From the NCBI GenBank assembly GCA_021773035.1, contig JAJFKU010000072.1, positions 38,197 through 102,196 of the forward strand: a stretch of 64,000 bases of DNA. The letters run 5' to 3'. The notes below the pieces were generated by a model. The model was not told the origin of the DNA. It was given only the letters and a program-made list of their open reading frames with translations, and did no database searches. The position numbers were made by a program, and so were the translations under genes. This stretch comes from Woeseiaceae bacterium. GTDB taxonomy: Bacteria > Pseudomonadota > Gammaproteobacteria > Steroidobacterales > Woeseiaceae. Below are positions 29,403 through 39,357 of the stretch, in pieces (positions within the stretch are counted from its first letter, which is position 1; each line of letters starts with the position of its first letter).

Positions 29403-29884
29403 GTTACGAACTTTCCAGCCATGTTAAGGAAGAGATTGAGCACTGGAAGGCGCGCTTTCCGGAAGACCGGCAACGCTCGGCAGTGATCAGTGCATTGCAT
29501 GCGGTGCAGCACGAAAATCACGGCTACATAACGGCCGAGCAAATGAACGCCGTCGCGGAGTATCTCGAACTGCCGACAATCCAGGTTTACGAAGTCGCAA
29601 CCTTTTATTCGATGTTCCAGACGAAAGAGGTTGGTCGCAACGAGGTTGCGATCTGTACCAACGTCTCCTGCATGTTGCGCGGTGCCGACGATATTGTCGA
29701 TCACGTCGAAACCAGGCTGGGCGTGAAGCTCGGCGAGAGCACGGCCGATGGACGGATATTTCTCAAGCAGGAAGAAGAGTGCATCGCGGCCTGCTGTGGC
29801 GCTCCGGCCATGATGGTAAACCACAAATATCACGAGAACCTGACCAAGGCCGAGGTCGACGAAATACTGGACGGGCTTGACTGA
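29399..29884 (+). CDS. nuoE: NADH-quinone oxidoreductase subunit E
   Basis: 161-residue thioredoxin-like 24-kDa-type subunit with one 2Fe-2S cluster (N1a). Cysteine ligands are in 'CTNVSCML' and 'CIAACCGAP'. The N-terminal helical bundle includes 'EVATFYSMFQ'. It overlaps nuoD (ATGA) and abuts nuoF. Confidence 0.95.
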   Translation: MSYELSSHVKEEIEHWKARFPEDRQRSAVISALHAVQHENHGYITAEQMNAVAEYLELPTIQVYEVATFYSMFQTKEVGRNEVAICTNVSCMLRGADDIVDHVETRLGVKLGESTADGRIFLKQEEECIAACCGAPAMMVNHKYHENLTKAEVDEILDGLD

Positions 29885-31191
29885 TGGCCTACGAACAAAA
29901 CCTCGTTTGTTTTAATACCTTCGGTGCCGATGAGTCATGGTCGATGGCGACTTACGAGAAGCATGACGGCTACAAAGCGTGGCGCCGAGTGCTCGCAGGC
30001 GAACTTACCGCCGAACAGATCATCGAGGAAGTTAAGGCGTCCGGTCTGCGTGGCCGGGGCGGCGCCGGATTTCCAACCGGACTGAAGTGGAGCTTCATGC
30101 CGCGCAACGCCGATGTACAAAAGTACCTGGTTTGCAATTCGGACGAGAGCGAGCCCGGCACCTGTCATGATCGCGAAGTACTCCGCTACAATCCGCATGC
30201 GCTGGTCGAGGGCATGGCGATCGCCGCGTATGCAATGGGTGCCAGCGTTGCGTACAACTATATTCGTGGCGAGTTTCTGGACGAGCCGGTGCCGCGTTTC
30301 GAGGCTGCTGTGAAAGAAGCTTACGACGCCGGTTTGCTGGGCAAGAACATCCAGGGGTCCGGCATCGATTTCGATCTGAACACCTTCGTTGGCGCAGGTG
30401 CGTATATTTGCGGCGAGGAAACCGCGCTGCTGGAATCACTGGAAGGCAAGCAGGGGCGCCCGCGATTCAAACCGCCGTTCCCGGCCAACTTCGGTTTGTA
30501 CGGTAAGCCAACGACAATCAACAACACACAAAGCCTCGCCAGCGTGCCGGCGATCATTCGCAACGGTGCTACATGGTTTGCGGCTCTTGGTCCGGAAGGT
30601 TCTGGCGGCACGGCGCTGTTTTCGGTTTCCGGGCATGTTGAAAAGCCGGGTAACTATGAATTACCAATGGGCATTCCGTTCAAGGACCTGCTTGATGATA
30701 TCTGCGGTGGCATGCTCGGTGGCCGCAAGTTGAAGGCCGTTATCCCTGGCGGCTCGTCGTGCAAGGTTCTGCCTGCCGAGATAATCATGGATTGCACGAT
30801 GGACTACAACTCGCTGCAGCAGGCCGGTTCGTCTTTTGGCACGGGTGCTGTCATGGTCATGGACGAGACGACCTGCATGGTCAAGGTGCTGCGGAGAATA
30901 TCGCGCTTCTATATGGCGGAGTCCTGCGGGCAATGTACGCCATGCCGCGAAGGCACCGGCTGGCTGTATCGCATGTTAAACCGCATCGTCGAGGGTAAGG
31001 GCGAAGAGGCCGATCTCGAAAAGCTCGTTGACGTTGCCAATAAGATCGAAGGCCACACGATCTGCGCTCTGGGTGACGCCGCGGCATGGCCGGTGCAGAG
31101 CTTTCTGAATCACTACTATCATGAATTCGAATATATGGTTCGAAACAATGGCCGCAGTATTGTTGACGCTACTGAAGAGGCTGCCGCGTAG
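29884..31191 (+). CDS. nuoF: NADH-quinone oxidoreductase subunit F
   Basis: 435-residue NADH- and FMN-binding subunit. The 'GLRGRGGAGFPTGLKW' NADH/FMN motif and 'CNSDESEPGTCHDR' are present, as is the 4Fe-4S N3 ligand motif 'ESCGQCTPCREG'. Start ATG 29884 shares a base with the nuoE stop. Confidence 0.97.
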   Translation: MAYEQNLVCFNTFGADESWSMATYEKHDGYKAWRRVLAGELTAEQIIEEVKASGLRGRGGAGFPTGLKWSFMPRNADVQKYLVCNSDESEPGTCHDREVLRYNPHALVEGMAIAAYAMGASVAYNYIRGEFLDEPVPRFEAAVKEAYDAGLLGKNIQGSGIDFDLNTFVGAGAYICGEETALLESLEGKQGRPRFKPPFPANFGLYGKPTTINNTQSLASVPAIIRNGATWFAALGPEGSGGTALFSVSGHVEKPGNYELPMGIPFKDLLDDICGGMLGGRKLKAVIPGGSSCKVLPAEIIMDCTMDYNSLQQAGSSFGTGAVMVMDETTCMVKVLRRISRFYMAESCGQCTPCREGTGWLYRMLNRIVEGKGEEADLEKLVDVANKIEGHTICALGDAAAWPVQSFLNHYYHEFEYMVRNNGRSIVDATEEAAA

Positions 31192-31196
31192 CCGCT

Positions 31197-33356
31197 ATGA
31201 GTGACGATATTGTAAACATCGAAGTAGACGGCAAACCAGTCGAGGCGCGCAAGGGTCAGATGGTCATTGAAGTGACCGATAACATCGGTGCGTACGTGCC
31301 GCGATTCTGCTACCACGAGAAGCTGAGCATCGCGGCGAATTGCCGCATGTGTCTGGTCGACATTGAGGGCGCGCCGAAACCGATTCCCGCATGTGCCCAG
31401 CCAATTACCGAAGGCATGAAGGTCTTCACCAAGTCGCCGCGCGCCATAGCCGCGCAGAAAGCCACGATGGAATTCCTGCTTATTAACCACCCGCTGGATT
31501 GCCCGATCTGCGATCAGGGCGGCGAGTGCGAACTACAGGATCTCGCGATGGGCTATGGGCGCGACATTTCGCGCTACAACGACGGCAAACGTGTCGTAAA
31601 AGACAAGGACATAGGCCCGCTGATATCCACCGACATGACGCGCTGCATTCACTGTACGCGCTGTGTGCGATTTGGTGAGGAAATTCAGGGCAACCCGCAG
31701 CTCGGTACTGTCGAGCGTGGTGAAGACGTCAAGATATCCACTTACGTCGAACAAAACGTCGACCACGAGTTGTCGGCAAATATTATCGACCTGTGTCCGG
31801 TTGGCGCCTTGAATAACAAGCCCTATCGATACAGTGCTCGTGCCTGGGAAATGGTGCAGCATGCGACGGTATCGCCACACGACTGCGTCGGCTCGAATCT
31901 CTTCGCACATACTCTGCGCGGGACTATTAAACGCATCGTTCCGCGTGAGAATGAATCGATCAATGAAACATGGATTTCGGATCGTGACCGCTACAGCTAT
32001 GAGGCTATCTATAGCTCGGACCGCCTGACTGTTCCCAGGGTCAAGGAGAACGGCGAGTGGCGCGATATCAGCTGGAGTGACGCGTTGTCATTGGCAGCCG
32101 AGGCATTGGGTGCCGCGGACGCTGGCAAACTGGGTCTGATCGCGTCATCCGCTGCGACCGTTGAGGAGAGCTATCTGCTGTCGCAGCTGTCGGCTCATCT
32201 CGGCACCTCGAATATCGATCATCGAACAGGGCGGCGCGATATCTCGGGTCAGGACGACGATCCGGTGTTTGCAGGGCTTGGATGTGCGATCGCCGAGATT
32301 GAGAATCAGGGCGCAGTTCTGGTCGCCGGATCGAACCTCAGGAGCGAGGCGCCTATCATCGCGCATCGTCTGCGCAAGGCAGCCCAGAGCGGTGCGCAGG
32401 TCAGTTTTGCGAACGCACAGGAGTATGAATACTTTTTTGACGTCGCCGACTACCTTTCCGGCAAGGGGCTGTGCGAACTTCTGGCCGGTGTCGTCGTTGC
32501 CGCGGCTGACGGTGCCGCGTTACCGAAGGCGGTTGCCGGCCTCTGCGATGGCGTTTCGGCATCGAAGGCCGATAAGCGCATCGCGACGTCGCTGCAAGCA
32601 GCTGACGATGCTTTGTTGTTGCTCGGCACTATCGCGGGACGACATGCCGCTTACTCGGCGGTCAGGGCGCTGGCGGCGGCCATAGCCGATCTGACAGGTG
32701 CGAAACTTGGTTTTGTCAGCGAAGGCCCGAACGCCACAGGGGCGCATCTTGCCGGCGTCACACCGCATCGCGGGATTGGCGGCGTGCAGAGAAAAACCCC
32801 GGGCCTGGGTGTTACGGCAATGCTCGATAGCGAGCTTGATGCGATCCTGCTCATGAACGTCGAACCCGATACCGATATCCATGCGACTGCTGCTGCCGAG
32901 GACAAGCTCGCACGGCAGAAGTACGTTATATCGCTGACGCCGTTTGTGTCCGACAGCCTGCTGGAATGCGCTGATTTACTGCTGCCCGTCGGCACTTTTG
33001 CAGAAACCTCCGGCACCTACATAAATGCAGCCGGAACGTGGCAGAGTTTCGGCGGTGTTGCAAACCCCGTTGGCGAGTCCCGGCCATCCTGGAAAGTGTT
33101 GCGAGTCCTTGGCAATCTGCTCGACGCCGAAGGCTTCGACTATGTGACCAGCGAAGATGTGTTGGCGGAGTTTAAGGAGGCGCTGGGAGATGTGGCGGCA
33201 GGCAGCTACTCGCCGCGGGCGAAACTTACGAAGCCAAATGGAGCTGATGCGCCTTCCGAGGAAATTGATATCCCGTTGTATTCGATTGACGGGCTGGTGC
33301 GCCGCGCGCATGCGCTGCAACAGACCCTGTCGGCAAAACGAGCGAGTGAGCGCTGA
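31197..33356 (+). CDS. nuoG: NADH-quinone oxidoreductase subunit G
   Basis: 719-residue subunit with the electron-transfer clusters of the peripheral arm. N-terminal 2Fe-2S ligands are in 'CYHEKLSIAANCRMC'. The His/Cys 4Fe-4S motif is 'HPLDCPICDQGGEC', and further clusters are in 'CIHCTRCVRFGEE'. The rest is a degenerate molybdopterin-oxidoreductase-like domain with no evidence of cofactor binding. It is shorter than E. coli NuoG (about 908). It shares a base with nuoH. Confidence 0.95.
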   Translation: MSDDIVNIEVDGKPVEARKGQMVIEVTDNIGAYVPRFCYHEKLSIAANCRMCLVDIEGAPKPIPACAQPITEGMKVFTKSPRAIAAQKATMEFLLINHPLDCPICDQGGECELQDLAMGYGRDISRYNDGKRVVKDKDIGPLISTDMTRCIHCTRCVRFGEEIQGNPQLGTVERGEDVKISTYVEQNVDHELSANIIDLCPVGALNNKPYRYSARAWEMVQHATVSPHDCVGSNLFAHTLRGTIKRIVPRENESINETWISDRDRYSYEAIYSSDRLTVPRVKENGEWRDISWSDALSLAAEALGAADAGKLGLIASSAATVEESYLLSQLSAHLGTSNIDHRTGRRDISGQDDDPVFAGLGCAIAEIENQGAVLVAGSNLRSEAPIIAHRLRKAAQSGAQVSFANAQEYEYFFDVADYLSGKGLCELLAGVVVAAADGAALPKAVAGLCDGVSASKADKRIATSLQAADDALLLLGTIAGRHAAYSAVRALAAAIADLTGAKLGFVSEGPNATGAHLAGVTPHRGIGGVQRKTPGLGVTAMLDSELDAILLMNVEPDTDIHATAAAEDKLARQKYVISLTPFVSDSLLECADLLLPVGTFAETSGTYINAAGTWQSFGGVANPVGESRPSWKVLRVLGNLLDAEGFDYVTSEDVLAEFKEALGDVAAGSYSPRAKLTKPNGADAPSEEIDIPLYSIDGLVRRAHALQQTLSAKRASER

Positions 33357-34447
33357 TGTTTGAGAGTGCTCTCAACTGGGTTATGGGCGTTTTCTACTCG
33401 CTGCCGGAGTGGCTGCAGTATCTGACCATCACGACCTGGAAAATCCTGTTCGTTGTTATCGCCGTGATTCTGATCGTTGCGTTTTCGACCTATTTCGAGC
33501 GCAAGGTTATCGGCAGCATGCAATCGCGGGTTGGACCAAATCGGGTAGGTCCACTAGGGCTCGGTCAGCCGTTCGCCGATGTCATCAAGCTGCTCATTAA
33601 AGAAGTTATTGTTCCGTCGCAATCCAGCAAATTCCTGTTCGTGATTGCGCCGCTGCTGTCGCTGACTCCTGCGCTGGCGGCATGGGCGGTTATTCCGCTC
33701 AATGACTGGTACGTCATTGCGGATATCAATGCCGGCCTTCTCTACGTACTGGCGCTCACTTCGGTAGGTGTCTATGGCGTAATCCTTGCCGGATGGGCCA
33801 CAAACTCCAAGTATGCGTTGCTTGGTGCAATGCGTTCAGCAGCACAGATCGTCGCTTATGAGATCGCAATGGGATTTGCGCTGGTTGGCGTTTTGATGGC
33901 CAGCGGTAGCCTGAATCTCGGCGATATCGTGCGTGCTCAGGATGGTGGTTTTAGTCAGTGGTTTCTGATCCCGCTGTTCCCGTTGTTCATCGTCTATTGG
34001 ATTTCAGGCGTCGCGGAAACCAATCGTGCACCGTTCGATGTCGCGGAAGGCGAGTCGGAGATCGTCGCGGGTTTCCACGTCGAATACTCGGGCGTTGCAT
34101 TCGCGCTGTTTTTCCTCGCGGAATACGCCAACATGGTGCTGATCTCCACGTTGACCGCGATCTTCTTCCTCGGCGGCTGGGCATCGCCGTTCGGAGGCTG
34201 GACTTTCCTGAATGACATTTCCTGGCTTTCCTGGCTGACCGCCGGCGGATTGCACTGGTTGTTTCTGAAGATGTGTCTCTTCATGTACACATTCTTCTGG
34301 TTCCGCGCGACCTTTCCGCGTTACCGCTACGACCAGATCATGCGCCTGGGCTGGAAGGTATTTATTCCTGTAACGATCATCTGGATCGCCGTGGAAGGCG
34401 TTATGGCCTGGTTCCAGGTTGGACCATGGTCGGGGTTGGGTGCATGA
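33356..34447 (+). CDS. nuoH: NADH-quinone oxidoreductase subunit H
   Basis: 363-residue membrane subunit with about eight TM helices linking the quinone site to the proton channels. Conserved features are 'FERKVIGSMQSRVGPNRVGP', 'GVAETNRAPFDVAEGESEIV' and 'FLFWFRATFPRYRYDQ'-type region (FFWFRATFPRYRYDQIMRLG). It overlaps nuoI by four bases. Confidence 0.97.
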   Translation: MFESALNWVMGVFYSLPEWLQYLTITTWKILFVVIAVILIVAFSTYFERKVIGSMQSRVGPNRVGPLGLGQPFADVIKLLIKEVIVPSQSSKFLFVIAPLLSLTPALAAWAVIPLNDWYVIADINAGLLYVLALTSVGVYGVILAGWATNSKYALLGAMRSAAQIVAYEIAMGFALVGVLMASGSLNLGDIVRAQDGGFSQWFLIPLFPLFIVYWISGVAETNRAPFDVAEGESEIVAGFHVEYSGVAFALFFLAEYANMVLISTLTAIFFLGGWASPFGGWTFLNDISWLSWLTAGGLHWLFLKMCLFMYTFFWFRATFPRYRYDQIMRLGWKVFIPVTIIWIAVEGVMAWFQVGPWSGLGA

Positions 34448-34932
34448 ACCGCTTAGTCAGTTATATAAAAACCTTCGCGCTCTGGGAATTACTCCAGGGG
34501 CTTTCTGTCACTCTTCGTCAGTACTTCAAGAAGAGCGTGACGCTTGAGTACCCGGAAGAGAAGACGCCGCAATCGCATCGTTTTCGCGGTTTGCACGCAT
34601 TACGACGCTATCCGAATGGCGAAGAGCGCTGCATTGCCTGCAAGCTCTGCGAGGCGGTATGCCCGGCGCTGGCGATTACGATCGAATCGGACGTCAGTGA
34701 CGACGGTACACGTCGTACTTCGCGCTATGACATCGATTTATTCAAATGCATCTATTGCGGTTTCTGCGAAGAAGCCTGCCCGGTAGACGCTATTGTTGAA
34801 ACCCGCATCCATGAATATCACATGGAAGCTCCCGGCGAAAACATCATGACTAAAGACAAGTTACTGGCGATCGGTGACAAATACGACGCCATGATTTCCG
34901 CCGACAAAGCTGCAGACGCAAAGTATCGATAG
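34444..34932 (+). CDS. nuoI: NADH-quinone oxidoreductase subunit I
   Basis: 162-residue ferredoxin-like subunit with clusters N6a and N6b. Two 4Fe-4S motifs are present: 'CIACKLCEAVCPALA' and 'CIYCGFCEEACPVDAI'. ATG 34444 overlaps the nuoH stop; a longer frame upstream lies inside nuoH and is discounted. Confidence 0.96.
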   Translation: MNRLVSYIKTFALWELLQGLSVTLRQYFKKSVTLEYPEEKTPQSHRFRGLHALRRYPNGEERCIACKLCEAVCPALAITIESDVSDDGTRRTSRYDIDLFKCIYCGFCEEACPVDAIVETRIHEYHMEAPGENIMTKDKLLAIGDKYDAMISADKAADAKYR

Positions 34933-34943
34933 GTCACACGACG

Positions 34944-35546
34944 ATGTTGCACTCGATTTTGTTTTATATGTTCGCATTCATCATGCTCGGTGCTGCGGCC
35001 GGCGTTGTGTTCTCGCGCAACCCGGTGCACTCAGTGATGTTCCTGGTGCTGACATTTTTCCAGAGCGCCATTCTCTGGTTGATGGTCGAGGCCGAGTTCC
35101 TCGCAATCGTGCTGGTGCTGGTCTACGTGGGCGCCGTTATGGTGTTGTTCCTGTTCGTCGTCATGATGCTCGAAGTGAACATTGAAGCTGCAAAACGCGG
35201 GCTCACGCGTTACGCGCCGTTCGCAATCGGCGTCGCGTTGTTGATGGCGGTAGAACTGATACAACTCATCTGGCTGCGTGGCCACGGGGGAAGCAGCGCC
35301 GGTGGATTTGCGCCAACACCTGAAGGCTATAGCAACACCAAGGCGTTAGGCTCCGTCCTCTATACAGAGCATGTCTATGCATTTGAGATTGCTGCGGTGA
35401 TTCTGTTGCTTGCAATCGTCGCGGCGATTACGTTGACGATGCGTAAACGGCCCGGCCTCAAGGTCCAGAACATCGCGGCTCAGGTTGCGGTACGCGCCAA
35501 GGACCGTGTCCGTATCGTGAAGATGGACGCGGAGAAAAAACAATGA
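34944..35546 (+). CDS. nuoJ: NADH-quinone oxidoreductase subunit J
   Basis: 200-residue membrane subunit with five TM helices. Family features are 'RNPVHSVMFLVLTF', 'VEAEFLAIVLVLVYVGAVMV' and 'FLFVVMML', containing the pi-bulge helix. It overlaps nuoK by four bases. Confidence 0.95.
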   Translation: MLHSILFYMFAFIMLGAAAGVVFSRNPVHSVMFLVLTFFQSAILWLMVEAEFLAIVLVLVYVGAVMVLFLFVVMMLEVNIEAAKRGLTRYAPFAIGVALLMAVELIQLIWLRGHGGSSAGGFAPTPEGYSNTKALGSVLYTEHVYAFEIAAVILLLAIVAAITLTMRKRPGLKVQNIAAQVAVRAKDRVRIVKMDAEKKQ

Positions 35547-35848
35547 TCGGGCTTGAGCACTATCTGACGCTCGCAGCGATGTTATTTGTGCTGAGTATCG
35601 CTGGCATCATCGTGAATCGTCGTAATCTGATCCTGCTTCTGATGTGCGTCGAGTTGATGCTACTTGCCGTTAATTTTAACTTTATTGCCTTCTCACGATA
35701 CCTTGGCGACGAGACAGGCCAGGTATTCGTATTCTTTATCCTGACGGTTGCGGCTGCGGAAGCTGCAATCGGCCTCGCAATCCTGGTCGTACTGTTTCGC
35801 AATAGACGCTCGATTGCGGTGCAAGAGCTGAATACGTTGAAGGGTTGA
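35543..35848 (+). CDS. nuoK: NADH-quinone oxidoreductase subunit K
   Basis: 101-residue subunit with three TM helices and the conserved membrane glutamates in 'LMCVELMLLAVNFNF' and 'AAAEAAIGLAILV'. Related to MrpC antiporter subunits. It lies one base from nuoL. Confidence 0.96.
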   Translation: MIGLEHYLTLAAMLFVLSIAGIIVNRRNLILLLMCVELMLLAVNFNFIAFSRYLGDETGQVFVFFILTVAAAEAAIGLAILVVLFRNRRSIAVQELNTLKG

Positions 35849-35849
35849 T

Positions 35850-37817
35850 ATGTACAACTATTACCTGACAATCGTATTGGCGCCGCTTGCAGCGGCTATC
35901 ATTGCCGGTCTGGCTGGCAAGCAGATAGGGCGCGCCGGGTCGCACTGGATTACGATTCTTGGCGTCGGTACTTCCTGCGCGTTATCCATGCTTGTCTTGA
36001 TGAATATGTTCTGGGGCGGCGCGGTAGCCGAGAATATCAGCGTCTATACCTGGGCGGTCACCGACGGCTTACGTATGGAAGTCGGTTTTCTTGTCGATCG
36101 TCTTACCGCACTGATGATGTGTGTGGTGACCTTCGTATCCCTGATGGTGCACATTTACACCATTGGTTACATGCGTGAAGATCCCGGTTACCAGCGCTTC
36201 TTCAGCTACATATCGCTGTTTACGTTTGCCATGCTGATGTTGGTCATGTCCAACAACTTCCTGCAGCTGTTTTTCGGCTGGGAAGCGGTCGGGCTGGTGT
36301 CATATTTGCTGATCGGGTTCTGGTACAAGAAAGAGACTGCGATTTTTGCAAACCTCAAGGCCTTCCTGGTTAATCGCGTCGGTGACTTCGGCTTTATCCT
36401 CGGCATCGCCGCGGTCGTCATGTTCACTGGTTCGCTGGATTACGCAGAAGTGTTTTCGCAGGCAGACAGTGTTGCGACGCAGAATATCGAAGTGTTTTCC
36501 GGCACGCCGTGGAATGCGATGACGCTTATTTGCATCCTGTTGTTCATCGGAGCCATGGGTAAGTCGGCGCAGGCGCCGTTGCATGTCTGGCTGCCGGACT
36601 CGATGGAAGGCCCGACACCGATATCGGCACTGATCCACGCAGCGACAATGGTCACGGCGGGTATCTTCATGGTGGCCAGGATGTCGCCGCTGTTCGAGCT
36701 GTCGACTACCGCGCTGGCGGTGGTTATTGTGGTTGGTTCGTTTACCGCCTTTTTCATGGGGCTGCTGGGTATCGTGCAAAACGACATCAAGCGTGTCGTC
36801 GCGTATTCCACTTTGTCACAGCTCGGCTACATGACGGTTGCGCTGGGTGCTTCGGCTTACAGCGCGGCAATATTCCATCTGATGACGCATGCGTTCTTCA
36901 AGGCGCTGCTGTTCCTCGCCGCCGGCTCCGTGATCATTGCGATGCACCATGAGCAGGATATCCGCAAGATGGGCGGCATCAGGAAATACATGCCGATTAC
37001 TTACTGGACATCACTGATTGGTTCGCTGGCACTAATTGGCTTTCCGGGTTCGTCAGGCTTCTTCTCGAAGGATCTGCTTATCGAAGCGGTCAAGGAGTCT
37101 CACTGGCACGGGCAGGGACTGGTGTACTGGATCGCCTATCTCAGTGTTCTGCTGGGCGTTTTTGTGACGGCCCTGTATTCATTCCGTATGTTCTTTCTCG
37201 TTTTTCACGGTAAGGAACGCATGGACGCAGAAACGAAATCGCACCTCCATGAAACACCGGCTGTCGTAACGGTGCCCTTGATCCTGCTGGCGATTCCGTC
37301 TGCGGTTATCGGCTGGTATACCGTTGGCCCGGTGCTGTTTGGCGACTATTTCGGCGATGCGATATTCGTTAAGGATACTCAGGACGTTATCGCGCACATG
37401 ACATCGGGATGGCATGGCAGTCTTGCTCTGCTGCTACACGCAGTCATGACACCGGTTTTCTGGCTGGCTGCCGCCGGCGTATTCGCCGCATGGTTCCTGT
37501 ACCTGTATCGCTCGGACATTCCCGCGAAGATCAAGGACCGTATGTCCGGCGTTTACAATCTTCTCGACAGAAAGTACTACTTCGACGATCTGTGGATCAA
37601 CGGCTTCGCGGCAGGAGGACGAGCGTTGGGTCAGCTGCTGTGGAAGAAAGGTGACGAACTGATCATCGACGGTCTTTTGGTTAACGGCACGGCGAGAACC
37701 GTAGGTCGTATAGCTGCCGCGGTGCGCCAGCTGCAAACGGGTTATCTCTATACCTATGCCTTCGCAATGATTATTGGGCTGACCGTGTTACTCGGTTGGC
37801 TGATCTGGCTGCGGTAG
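35850..37817 (+). CDS. nuoL: NADH-quinone oxidoreductase subunit L
   Basis: 655-residue antiporter-like proton-pumping subunit at the distal end of the membrane arm. It has the 'GWEAVGLVSYLLIGFWY' helix, 'SAQAPLHVWLPDSMEGPTPI' and 'VVAYSTLSQLGYM', and a long C-terminal amphipathic region before the last TM helix. Full length. Confidence 0.97.
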   Translation: MYNYYLTIVLAPLAAAIIAGLAGKQIGRAGSHWITILGVGTSCALSMLVLMNMFWGGAVAENISVYTWAVTDGLRMEVGFLVDRLTALMMCVVTFVSLMVHIYTIGYMREDPGYQRFFSYISLFTFAMLMLVMSNNFLQLFFGWEAVGLVSYLLIGFWYKKETAIFANLKAFLVNRVGDFGFILGIAAVVMFTGSLDYAEVFSQADSVATQNIEVFSGTPWNAMTLICILLFIGAMGKSAQAPLHVWLPDSMEGPTPISALIHAATMVTAGIFMVARMSPLFELSTTALAVVIVVGSFTAFFMGLLGIVQNDIKRVVAYSTLSQLGYMTVALGASAYSAAIFHLMTHAFFKALLFLAAGSVIIAMHHEQDIRKMGGIRKYMPITYWTSLIGSLALIGFPGSSGFFSKDLLIEAVKESHWHGQGLVYWIAYLSVLLGVFVTALYSFRMFFLVFHGKERMDAETKSHLHETPAVVTVPLILLAIPSAVIGWYTVGPVLFGDYFGDAIFVKDTQDVIAHMTSGWHGSLALLLHAVMTPVFWLAAAGVFAAWFLYLYRSDIPAKIKDRMSGVYNLLDRKYYFDDLWINGFAAGGRALGQLLWKKGDELIIDGLLVNGTARTVGRIAAAVRQLQTGYLYTYAFAMIIGLTVLLGWLIWLR

Positions 37818-37825
37818 CGACGAAT

Positions 37826-39346
37826 ATGGAATTTTCAGCGCATTTATTAAGTATTCTGATCTGGCTGCCGATCCTTGGCGGTGCTGCCCTGGTCGCTATC
37901 GGCGACGGCAACGACGCGGGTTCTTCTCGCGCTCGCCTGATGCGTATGGCCGCGCTTGGCATTTCTGTGCTTACGTTCCTGCTCAGCATCGGTTTGTATG
38001 CGGGCTTCGATAACACAGCGACAGGCATGCAGTTCAATGAGCAGATCCCCTGGGTTGCTTCATTGAACGTGTTTTACGCCCTCGGCGTGGACGGCATTTC
38101 CGCTCCGCTGATTCTGCTGACAACCTTCATTACACCGCTGGTCGTCATAGCCAGCTGGGACACGATCAAGAGCAGGCCCGCTCAGTACTTCGCGGCGTTC
38201 CTGATACTCGAAGGCCTGATGATCGGCGTGTTCTCCGCGCTGGACGCGCTGTTGTTCTATGTCTTCTGGGAAGCGATGTTGATACCGATGTTCCTGATCA
38301 TCGGTGTCTGGGGTGGCGCGAGACGTGTTTATGCGACCTTGAAGTTCTTCCTCTATACCTTCCTCGGCTCGGTGTTGATGCTGGTAGCCTTTATCTACCT
38401 GTACGGACAAACCGGCGGCTTCGACCTGTTTGGATTCATGGCGGCGCCGTTGTCGCTGACGGCGCAGAAACTGATTTTCGTTGCGTTCCTTATCGCGTTC
38501 GCCGTGAAGGTGCCGATGTGGCCGGTCCATACCTGGTTGCCGGACGCTCACGTCGAGGCGCCGACCGGCGGCTCCGTCATCCTGGCAGCCATCATGCTGA
38601 AGATGGGTGGCTACGGCTTCATCCGCCTGTCGCTGCCGATCGTTCCTGATGGCAGTGAGTACTTCGCGGGCATGATGATTGCCCTTTCGCTGATTGCCGT
38701 GGTGTACATCGGCTTTGTCGCGCTCATGCAGAAAGACATGAAGAAGCTGATCGCCTATTCGTCAATCGCTCACATGGGCTTTGTGACGCTTGGCTTCTTT
38801 ATTCTGTGGTCGTTCGATGGCGGAACGGGCGCGGGACTCGGTATCACCGGCGGCATGGTGCAGATGATTTCGCACGGGCTCATTTCCGGCGCGATGTTCC
38901 TGTGTGTCGGTGTCTTGTATGACCGCGTTCACAGCCGGGAGATCGCGGACTACGGCGGGGTGGCGAACACCATGCCGGTCTTTGCCGCGTTTATGGTGTT
39001 GTTCGCGATGGCTAATGCCGGGCTACCGGGTACTTCTGGCTTTGTTGGTGAGTTCATGGTGATTATCGCCAGCTTCAAAGCGAATTTCTGGTTTGCATTT
39101 CTGGCTGCCACTACACTGATTTTGGGCGCGGCCTATACGCTGTGGATGATCAAGCGCGTGATCTATGGCGAGGTTGCGAACGATAACGTCGCCGCGCTGA
39201 AGGACCTTAACGGACGCGAATTTCTGGTGCTCGCCATTCTGGCCGTCAGCGTGCTGATCGTCGGGTTGTGGCCGGCACCGCTGGTTGACATGATGAACGT
39301 CACTATCGAAAAACTTATTGAACAGGTCGGGCAGACGAAGCTCTGA
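37826..39346 (+). CDS. nuoM: NADH-quinone oxidoreductase subunit M
   Basis: 506-residue antiporter-like pump subunit with about 14 TM helices. Motifs are 'FYVFWEAMLIPMFLIIGVWG', 'KVPMWPVHTWLPDAHVEAPT' and 'LIAYSSIAHMGFV'. ATG 37826 lies eight bases after the nuoL stop; an upstream in-frame start lies in nuoL. Confidence 0.97.
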   Translation: MEFSAHLLSILIWLPILGGAALVAIGDGNDAGSSRARLMRMAALGISVLTFLLSIGLYAGFDNTATGMQFNEQIPWVASLNVFYALGVDGISAPLILLTTFITPLVVIASWDTIKSRPAQYFAAFLILEGLMIGVFSALDALLFYVFWEAMLIPMFLIIGVWGGARRVYATLKFFLYTFLGSVLMLVAFIYLYGQTGGFDLFGFMAAPLSLTAQKLIFVAFLIAFAVKVPMWPVHTWLPDAHVEAPTGGSVILAAIMLKMGGYGFIRLSLPIVPDGSEYFAGMMIALSLIAVVYIGFVALMQKDMKKLIAYSSIAHMGFVTLGFFILWSFDGGTGAGLGITGGMVQMISHGLISGAMFLCVGVLYDRVHSREIADYGGVANTMPVFAAFMVLFAMANAGLPGTSGFVGEFMVIIASFKANFWFAFLAATTLILGAAYTLWMIKRVIYGEVANDNVAALKDLNGREFLVLAILAVSVLIVGLWPAPLVDMMNVTIEKLIEQVGQTKL

Positions 39347-39357
39347 CAGGTCATTTT